64,000 bases of DNA from Alphaproteobacteria bacterium (lineage in GTDB: Bacteria; Myxococcota_A; UBA796; GCA-2862545). Of the stretch, positions 58,056-64,000 are shown piece after piece. Below the pieces are notes generated by a model, which saw nothing but the letters and a program-made list of their open reading frames with translations, did no database searches and was not told where the DNA came from. Each line of letters opens with the position of its first letter. Position 1 is the first letter of the stretch. The stretch is from NCBI GenBank assembly GCA_020632885.1, contig JACKEQ010000003.1, positions 310,001 through 374,000 on the forward strand. The letters run 5' to 3'. A program made the translations under genes and the position numbers.

Positions 58056-59896
58056 GGCTCGCGGGGCAGCCACTTCATGCTGTGGAGCTCCATCCCCGGC
58101 GCGAACAGGCGCACCGAGGTGTAGGGCAGCACGTTGGTCGGGAGCTGGACCGTCGTGGTCGCCCACCCCTCCTGCCCTCCCACGGGTCCCGGCTCCACGT
58201 CGATCACGGCGTTCGTGTGGTCCACCCGACGGACCTCGAGCTGCATCGGCATGGGCTCGCCCACGATCTCGATGCCCCACGGCGCCTTGCCCTTCGCCCG
58301 TCGGAGGGCGATGCCGTGCGGGTGGACGTCCAGGGTGCGGTTGCGGCTGGGTCCGGCTCCCGAGAGGAACGGCGGGTTGTGGATCGAGCAACGCCGGCGG
58401 CAGTACGCATCGATCGTCGCGTCACCGCTCCACGCCAACCGGGCCATCGCACGCCAGCGCTCGGGCGCGAATAGGGGCCCCCGCGTCACGAGCTGGAGAT
58501 CGTCGTAGTAGGCGGCCAGCTCGCGGTCCGCGAGGCGCCCCTCTCCGATGGCCGCCTGCTCGTAGCCCTCGGGCAGGTCGCGGGCGTAGTGGCCCACCCG
58601 CCAGCGACCGTCGCGGGTGGGTAGCCGAGCGAGCAGGGGGTCGGTCAGCGCCAGCACGTCGATCACGTGGATCTGCGGGCCGGCGGCATAGCCGTACCAC
58701 CCGATCATCCCGCGCACGTCGACCTTCTTGCCCTCCTCGACGTCCCGCTTCGCGCGCATGGTGTTCAGGGTCTCGTGGGTCGGCCGGTCCTTCTCGGGCC
58801 GGAGGAGCCCGGAGAGGCGGTAGAAGAACCCGCGCTCGTGGGCGACATGGCGATCGAGGCCCAGATGAAGCGCGTCCGGACCGCTGGTCAGCGGAGGGAT
58901 GAGCGCGTTGGCGCCCGCCACCACGAGGCCGAGGGTCCCCACGACCGCCACCGGCGCCCGCACCTCCCAGGTGGAGAGCATGGCGAGGGCGAGGGCGAAG
59001 GGCGGCGTCAGGAACCGGCCGCTCATGTGGTCACCGCCGACCCGCACCACGTACGCGACGTGCAGCAGCATGCACACGGCCAGCACCCGCTCCACCCCGC
59101 CGCGACGGAGGGCCACGAGCACGCAGATCGCGGCCGTCGGGAGGGTCACGGGGTCCCAGCGCACCGAGTTCCGGAGGTACAACGTGCCCGTGTAGAGGAA
59201 GTTGGAGGCCGGGATGCCCGCTCCGAGCTTCGCGATGGCCGTGTTGGGCACGAGAGACCCGTAGTACACGAGCGAGAACAGCTCCCAGGCAGCGAACGGC
59301 GACCCACCGATCAAGGCGAGACGGAGCGCGGTGCGCCAGGGGTACGGGTAGAGACGGTAGAGCACCGCGGGACCCACGAGCACGGCCAGATCGATGCGGT
59401 TGAGCACCGCGACCGTGGCCACGAGCACGATGGCGAGGCTCCAGCGCTCGGGGGTCTCGGCCGACCTGGGCACGTGGGCCATCAGGAGCACGAAGGCCGC
59501 GAGCAGCGCGTGGGTGAGCGGGTTCTCGAGGCCACTCGTGGAGAAGTCCACGTACGCCATGGACCCCAGCGCGGCGATCCCCACGAGCACGCTCGCCCCG
59601 AGGCTGCGCGCGTTCAGCAGGAGCACGGCCAGCGTGCCCAGCGCGATGCCCGCCGAGACGGCCTGCACGGTGTAGTAGACCTCTCCGGTCCACGCGACGA
59701 AGGGGAGGAGCAGGAACAGCCACGCCGGGTGGGTGAAGGCCTGCACGCGCTCCGCGGGGTTCCAGCGCAGCCCGAGCCCGTGGATCGCGTTGTCGATGGT
59801 GCGGAACGTGATGTAGGCGTCGTCGCAGGTCCACGAGGTGCGAAGGAGGACGACGGCGAACACGAGCAGACAGAACGCTGCCCAGGCCCGTTGCAT
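58046..59896 (-). CDS. GT-C type membrane glycosyltransferase (AftB-like)
   Basis: The 616-residue protein has about ten membrane helices in its first 360 residues and a soluble C-terminal half. The first periplasmic loop holds CDDAYITFRTIDNA (Asp25-Asp26), then WNPAERVQAFTHPAWLFLL, both typical of the GT-C superfamily and close to mycobacterial arabinofuranosyltransferase AftB-like proteins. Such enzymes move sugars from polyprenyl phosphate to outer-face acceptors. The exact acceptor is unknown. It overlaps the end of the GT2 gene by ten bases (convergent) and is divergent from mpl. Confidence 0.78.
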   Translation of the reverse strand: MQRAWAAFCLLVFAVVLLRTSWTCDDAYITFRTIDNAIHGLGLRWNPAERVQAFTHPAWLFLLLPFVAWTGEVYYTVQAVSAGIALGTLAVLLLNARSLGASVLVGIAALGSMAYVDFSTSGLENPLTHALLAAFVLLMAHVPRSAETPERWSLAIVLVATVAVLNRIDLAVLVGPAVLYRLYPYPWRTALRLALIGGSPFAAWELFSLVYYGSLVPNTAIAKLGAGIPASNFLYTGTLYLRNSVRWDPVTLPTAAICVLVALRRGGVERVLAVCMLLHVAYVVRVGGDHMSGRFLTPPFALALAMLSTWEVRAPVAVVGTLGLVVAGANALIPPLTSGPDALHLGLDRHVAHERGFFYRLSGLLRPEKDRPTHETLNTMRAKRDVEEGKKVDVRGMIGWYGYAAGPQIHVIDVLALTDPLLARLPTRDGRWRVGHYARDLPEGYEQAAIGEGRLADRELAAYYDDLQLVTRGPLFAPERWRAMARLAWSGDATIDAYCRRRCSIHNPPFLSGAGPSRNRTLDVHPHGIALRRAKGKAPWGIEIVGEPMPMQLEVRRVDHTNAVIDVEPGPVGGQEGWATTTVQLPTNVLPYTSVRLFAPGMELHSMKWLPREPQR

Positions 59897-59996
59897 CTCT
59901 GACCCTCCTCGACGACGGGCCGGACCATAGCCGCTGATCGCGCGTTCCGCCCGTGGGACGGGTTAGTCCCGACCGTCCCGCCTCCCTGGAGTCCCC

Positions 59997-61433
59997 GTGC
60001 CCCACGCCACCGCGCTCCCCTCCCCCCTCCGCACCATCCACGTCATGGGCATCGCCGGAACCGCCATGGCCGCCCTCGCCGGCATGCTGAAGGACGCCGG
60101 CTACACGGTCACCGGCTCCGACAAGGCCGTGTACCCGCCGATGTCCACGTACCTCGAGTCCCTCGGAATCCCCGTCATGGAGGGCTTCGTCGCGAGCAAC
60201 CTCGACCACCGACCGGACCTCGTGGTCGTCGGGAACGTCGTGCGGGCCGTGTACGACGAGGCCACAGCGCTCCTCGCGAGCGACATCCCCTACATGAGCT
60301 TCCCCGAGGTGCTCGGGCACCTCTTCCTGGCCGACGCCCACAACATCGTGGTGGCCGGCACCCACGGGAAGACCACCACCACGTCCATCACGGCCTGGTT
60401 GCTCTCGTCTGCGGGGCGCGAGCCGGGCTTCCTCGTCGGCGGCATCGCGAAGAACTTCGACCGCACGGCACGCACGGGGGCGGGCACGCACTTCGTCATC
60501 GAGGGCGACGAGTACGACACCGCCTTCTTCGACAAGGGCCCCAAGTTCCTCCACTACCGCCCCGTCACAGCCGTCCTGACCTCTGTGGAGTTCGACCACG
60601 CCGACATCTACACGGATCTCGACCACGTGAAGCAGAGCTTCCGTCGGCTCATGGGCATCCTCCCAGCAGACGGCTGCCTGATCGTCCGGGACGACGACCC
60701 GGGCGCCCACGACGTCGCGCAGGACGCGACGTGCACGGTGTGGCCGTACGGGCCCGGGCGCATGTGGGACGGCCGGGTGGAGTCCGTGGACACCGACCGG
60801 GGCACGATGGACTTCACCCTCCTGCGCGAGGGCGAGCCGGTCGGCACCTACACGACCTCCCTGGTGGGCGAGCACAACCTCTACAACCAGGTCGCCGCCG
60901 CCGCTGCCGCCCTGCGCGCGGGCCTGACGCCCGAGGAGCTCGCCGAGGGCTTCCGCACGTTCCAGGGCATCAAGCGGCGCCAGGAGGTCATCGGGGAGCC
61001 CGGTGGCGTCACCGTGATCGACGACTTCGCCCACCACCCGACCGCCGTGGCCTCCACCATCGCGGCCCTCCGGCAGCGGTTCGGGCAGCGCCGGCTCTGG
61101 GTCGTGTGGGAGCCCCGGTCCGCGACCTCCCGGCGGAACGTCTTCCAGGCCGCCTACGCCGAGGCCTTCGACGGTGCGGACCGCGTCGTGGTCGCCCAGC
61201 CGTTCGACACCTCGGGCATCCCGGAGGACCAGCGCTTCGACGCGGGCCTGCTCATCCGCGACCTCGCCGACCGCGGGGTGGACGCCGTCCTGCTCGACGG
61301 TGCCGATGCCATCGCGCAGACCGTGGCGGTGGGTGCCCACCCGGCCGACGTGGTCGCCATCTTCAGCAACGGCGCGTTCGGCGGGCTCCACGGCAAGCTG
61401 CTCGAGCTCCTCGGCGCCCGCTTCAGCGGCTGA
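59997..61433 (+). CDS. mpl: UDP-N-acetylmuramate:L-alanyl-gamma-D-glutamyl-meso-diaminopimelate ligase
   Basis: Mpl recycles cell-wall tripeptide by joining it to UDP-MurNAc. The 478-residue protein has HVMGIAGTAMAALAGMLKDA (UDP-sugar site), VAGTHGKTTTTSITAWLL with the phosphate-binding Lys125, VIEGDEYDTAFFDKGPKF, LTSVEFDHADIYTDL (the metal-binding region) and IDDFAHHPTAVASTI. The motif DEYDTAFFDKGPKF is characteristic of Mpl and separates it from MurC. Start is a GTG in a 100-base gap that it shares with the GT-C gene. It implies meso-diaminopimelate-containing peptidoglycan. Confidence 0.92.
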   Translation: MPHATALPSPLRTIHVMGIAGTAMAALAGMLKDAGYTVTGSDKAVYPPMSTYLESLGIPVMEGFVASNLDHRPDLVVVGNVVRAVYDEATALLASDIPYMSFPEVLGHLFLADAHNIVVAGTHGKTTTTSITAWLLSSAGREPGFLVGGIAKNFDRTARTGAGTHFVIEGDEYDTAFFDKGPKFLHYRPVTAVLTSVEFDHADIYTDLDHVKQSFRRLMGILPADGCLIVRDDDPGAHDVAQDATCTVWPYGPGRMWDGRVESVDTDRGTMDFTLLREGEPVGTYTTSLVGEHNLYNQVAAAAAALRAGLTPEELAEGFRTFQGIKRRQEVIGEPGGVTVIDDFAHHPTAVASTIAALRQRFGQRRLWVVWEPRSATSRRNVFQAAYAEAFDGADRVVVAQPFDTSGIPEDQRFDAGLLIRDLADRGVDAVLLDGADAIAQTVAVGAHPADVVAIFSNGAFGGLHGKLLELLGARFSG

Positions 61434-61436
61434 CTT

Positions 61437-61955
61437 TCATGCCGGCAGCCACTGGGCCCACTCGAGGGGTGTCTGCCCGCTGATCATCCCATCCGAGCCC
61501 AGCGCGATGCCGGTAGGCTGCATGGGCCTGGAGAGCAGCGGCATGCCCGCCTCGCGCGGGGTGCGGTCGCCCTTCTTCCGGTTGCACGGACCGCACGCGA
61601 TGACGAGGTTGTCCCAGGTGGACCCACCACCGCGGCTCCGCGGCATCACGTGGTCCACCGTGAGCTCGCGGCTCACGCCGTGGTGACCGCAGTACTGGCA
61701 GGTGCTCCCGTCGCGGGCGAGCAGGTTGCGACGCGTGAGCGCGATGCGCCCGGGCCCGCGCTGCACGTAGCCCCGGTGCCGGACCACCGCCGGCAGGGGG
61801 AAGACGTCCCTGGACGTGCGCACGACGGCGTCGTAGTACTCCAGCACGTCCACGCGATCGAGCAGATCGAGCACCATGGCGCGCTGCCAGCGGATGGCGT
61901 GGAGAGGGCGGAAGGCCGCGTCGAGCACGAGGGTCCGCAATCCGTCCACGATCAT
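61437..61955 (-). CDS. HNH endonuclease
   Basis: The 172-residue protein has a C-terminal HNH domain with zinc cysteines CQYCGHHG, the catalytic LTVDHVMPRSRGGGSTWDNL and ACGPCNRKKGDRTP. The N-terminal part (LVLDAAFRPLHAIRWQRAMV) matches a widespread, short chromosomal HNH family with no known phage or intein link. Its substrate is unknown. Convergent with mpl, four bases apart. Confidence 0.9.
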   Translation of the reverse strand: MIVDGLRTLVLDAAFRPLHAIRWQRAMVLDLLDRVDVLEYYDAVVRTSRDVFPLPAVVRHRGYVQRGPGRIALTRRNLLARDGSTCQYCGHHGVSRELTVDHVMPRSRGGGSTWDNLVIACGPCNRKKGDRTPREAGMPLLSRPMQPTGIALGSDGMISGQTPLEWAQWLPA

Positions 61956-61997
61956 CGCACCTCCTCGTACTCACAACGTGCCAACCGGAAGCACGAG

Positions 61998-63275
61998 TTG
62001 CAACGCCATCCTCACGAAAACACGACGGGCTCGGACCTCCCGGCCCTCGTCACGCCCCTGCCGGGCCCCGCGTCGACCGCCCTCGTGGACGTGCTCGCCC
62101 GCCACGAGTGCCCCGCCATCACCGCGCGAAGAGCCCGTCGTGCCGCGTCTCTCGGGGTCGCGGACACCGACCCGTTCGTGTGGGAGACGGCGGTGGGCGC
62201 GAACCTCTGGGACGCCGATGGCAACCGGCTCGTGGACCTGACCGCCGGGTTCGGCGTGGCGACGGTCGGGCACCGCGATCCGGCCGTCGTGGCCGCCGCG
62301 CACGCCCAGGTGGACCGGCTCCTGCACGCGATGGGCGACGCCTACCCGGACGTCACCCGCATCCGGCTGCTCGAGGCCCTCGCGGCCGCCTGTCCGGACG
62401 GGCTCGATCACGCCATCCTCGGCCTGTCGGGGGCGGACGCCGTGGATGCCGTGGTGAAGACCGCCGTGCTCGCCACGGGGCGGGACGGCGTGCTCGTGTT
62501 CGAGGGGTCCTACCACGGCCTCTCGCTGGGGACGGTCCCCCTGCAGGCCTACAAGGCGTCGTTCAGCGACCCCTTCCGGGGCATCACCCACCCTCACGTC
62601 CACGTGCTGCCGTTCGGCTGCGACCCCGCCGACGTCGGGGCGCTCGTGCAACGGGAGGGCATCGGGCTCGTGCTGGTCGAGCCCATCCAGGGTCGTGGGG
62701 GCATCCGGGTGCCGGAGGACGGCTGGCTCCGCCGCGTCCACCGCGAGGCGCGGGCCCACGGGGCGCTCGTGGCCCACGACGAGATCCAGTGCGGGCTCGG
62801 CCGGACAGGGGCGGTGTGGGCCGGCGACGTCACGCCGGACCTCCTGGCCGTCGGGAAGGCGCTCGGCGGTGGGTTCCCCCTCTCGGCCGCCGTGGGGACG
62901 TCCGCGGCCATGGGCGCCTGGGGCGCGTCGAAGGGCGAGGCCATCCACACCCAGACGTTCCTCGGGCACCCGGTCGGCTGTGCGGCCGCCCTGGCGGTGC
63001 TCGGGCAGCTCGACACGATGACGGCGCGCTGCGCGGAGCGCGGGGCCCGGCTGGCGGGTCGTCTCGCGGCGGAGGGGCTCACCGTGCAGGGGCGCGGGCT
63101 CATGCTCGGCGTCGTGCTGCCCGACGCCTACGGGGTCCACCGTCGCCTCCTGGCCCGGGGCTATCTGGCGCTCCCCGCCGGCATGCAGGGCGAGGTGCTG
63201 GCGCTCACGCCCCCGAGCGTGCTCTCGGACGCCCAGATCGACGGGTTCGTCGAGGCCCTCGTGGAGGTCGCGTGA
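61998..63275 (+). CDS. Class III aminotransferase
   Basis: The 425-residue protein is a PLP-dependent class III (omega) aminotransferase. Motifs: VDLTAGFGVATVGHRDPAVV, LSGADAVDAVVKTAV, FEGSYHGLSLGT, VEPIQGRGGIRVPEDGWL, HDEIQCGLGRTGAVWAGDV (PLP Asp) and AVGKALGGGFPLSA (PLP Lys), QTFLGHPVGCAAALAVL. It is closest in style to 4-aminobutyrate/acetylornithine-type enzymes; the substrate is unknown. The start is a TTG at 61998; the open frame extends back to 61650 but would overlap the HNH gene. The stop overlaps a GTG start of the next gene. Confidence 0.87.
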   Translation: MQRHPHENTTGSDLPALVTPLPGPASTALVDVLARHECPAITARRARRAASLGVADTDPFVWETAVGANLWDADGNRLVDLTAGFGVATVGHRDPAVVAAAHAQVDRLLHAMGDAYPDVTRIRLLEALAAACPDGLDHAILGLSGADAVDAVVKTAVLATGRDGVLVFEGSYHGLSLGTVPLQAYKASFSDPFRGITHPHVHVLPFGCDPADVGALVQREGIGLVLVEPIQGRGGIRVPEDGWLRRVHREARAHGALVAHDEIQCGLGRTGAVWAGDVTPDLLAVGKALGGGFPLSAAVGTSAAMGAWGASKGEAIHTQTFLGHPVGCAAALAVLGQLDTMTARCAERGARLAGRLAAEGLTVQGRGLMLGVVLPDAYGVHRRLLARGYLALPAGMQGEVLALTPPSVLSDAQIDGFVEALVEVA

Positions 63276-64000
63276 GGGACGGGCTCGCCCGCCGGATCCT
63301 CGAGGCCCTCGATGCGCCGGGGGTCGACTGGACGGAGCTCGCCCTCGACGTGCACCGCTGGCAGCACGCGCACGACCCCGTGGTGCGGGCCCTCTCGCCG
63401 GCGCCCGCCACGACCCTCGACGCCATCCCTGCCGTCCCCGTCGGGCTCTTCCGCGACCTCGACGTCGGCACCGTCGACCCCGCCGGGCCTCACGTGGCCT
63501 TCCACACCTCCGGCACGACCACCGGTCGTCCCGGCGTCCACCGCATGCGCGACACGGTCCTCTACGACGCTGGCTGCATGCGGCACGCGCGGCCCTGGCT
63601 GCCCCGGACGTCCCGAACGGTCGCGCTGCTGGCGGACAGCCCCGTCTCCTCCCTCGCCCACATGGTGCGCGGCTTCGCGCCCGTCACGGGGCCGGTGACC
63701 TGGCTCGTCGACACCGACGGCCTGCACCTCGAGGGTCTCGAGCGCGTCGGGGAGCCCACCTTCCTCTGCACCACCGCCTTCGCCCTCGATGCGTGGCTCG
63801 CCACCGATCCTCCCGCCCTGCCCGACGGCAGCGCCATCCTCGTCACGGGCGGCTTCAAGGGCCGTCGCACGCACCTGGACGCGGGCTCTGTCGTGGATGC
63901 CGCGGTCCTCCGCGCCCCGGTCGTCCAGGAGTACGGCATGACCGAGCTCTCCTCGCAGCTCTGGTCCCGTCCGGGCGAGCCCTTCGAGCCTCCGCACTGG
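63272..64000 (+). CDS. LuxE-like acyl-protein synthetase / acyl-activating enzyme, cut by the window end
   Basis: The frame begins at a GTG overlapping the aminotransferase stop (GTGA) and is still open at 64000 (243 residues). VAFHTSGTTTGRPGVHRM is the adenylate-forming phosphate loop and VVQEYGMTELSSQLW the second core motif; their spacing and the compact N-terminus resemble LuxE-type acyl-protein synthetases more than FAALs. LuxE activates a fatty acid and passes it to a reductase. A reductase partner, if any, would be outside the window. Confidence 0.75.
   Translation, partial: MRDGLARRILEALDAPGVDWTELALDVHRWQHAHDPVVRALSPAPATTLDAIPAVPVGLFRDLDVGTVDPAGPHVAFHTSGTTTGRPGVHRMRDTVLYDAGCMRHARPWLPRTSRTVALLADSPVSSLAHMVRGFAPVTGPVTWLVDTDGLHLEGLERVGEPTFLCTTAFALDAWLATDPPALPDGSAILVTGGFKGRRTHLDAGSVVDAAVLRAPVVQEYGMTELSSQLWSRPGEPFEPPHW

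Overview
The window is about 70% GC and has the profile of a Myxococcota-type (formerly Deltaproteobacteria) chromosome. The evidence is a MYXO-CTERM-like C-terminus (conserved Gly-Cys pair, membrane span, Arg tail) at the end of a MopE-like repeat protein, many lipoproteins with short boxes, Asp/Cys-rich calcium-binding repeat proteins, a PEGA-type serine/threonine kinase relic, and very frequent GTG/TTG starts overlapping the previous stop. I cannot name a genus.

Layout. 0.25-2.85 kb: a complete-looking IS21-family insertion sequence (istA, istB, end repeats). 2.85-7.8 kb: an indel-riddled block with no intact gene, but with recognisable wrecks of a selenocysteine-type tRNA, an ECF sigma factor with a ChrR-like anti-sigma factor, a Ser/Thr kinase with a PEGA domain, and the N-terminus of a MopE-like lipoprotein. 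7.8-16.6 kb: two MopE-like repeat proteins facing each other across a molybdate module (XRE/PBP-like regulator, modA, modB, modC) and a DUF4399 lipoprotein. 16.8-25.9 kb: a YqiJ-like membrane protein, a YqiK-like flotillin, a 1815-residue AAA+ ATPase of the DUF3686 type and a GNAT acetyltransferase in one co-oriented set. 26-37 kb: an ATLF-like metalloprotease, several lipoproteins (thrombospondin type-3 repeats, endonuclease/phosphatase fold), a tail-anchored protein with a duplicated 15-residue motif, a sigma-70 factor, and a purine-catabolism pair (allantoicase/OHCU decarboxylase fusion plus 5-hydroxyisourate hydrolase).

37.4-45.9 kb holds the main biosynthetic locus: paired TetR-like palindromes, a fatty acyl-AMP ligase, a free acyl carrier protein, and a large KS-AT-ACP-KR-DH polyketide synthase that runs, across a single-base frameshift, into an alpha-oxoamine synthase. 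The likely logic is that a fatty acid is adenylated, loaded on the carrier protein, extended once with malonate, reduced and dehydrated, then released by decarboxylative condensation with an amino acid as a sphingoid-like amino ketone.

46-49.4 kb: a propeller-like lipoprotein and a ComEA-like helix-hairpin-helix protein followed by a degraded tandem copy of both. 49.5-54.3 kb: a five-gene overlapping operon led by a histidine phosphatase and a sigma-54 activator with a phosphorylation-dead receiver. 54.4-64 kb: a Pro/Ala-rich protein, Hsp33 with a DsbD-like domain, a GT2 glycosyltransferase, a GT-C membrane transferase, the cell-wall recycling ligase Mpl, an HNH endonuclease, a class III aminotransferase and a LuxE-like acyl-activating enzyme cut by the window edge.

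A caution applies throughout: single-base indels recur between 2.8 and 14.8 kb and at 44.80, 46.88 and 47.8-49.4 kb. They may be true decay or local sequence errors, and the sequence alone cannot settle it.
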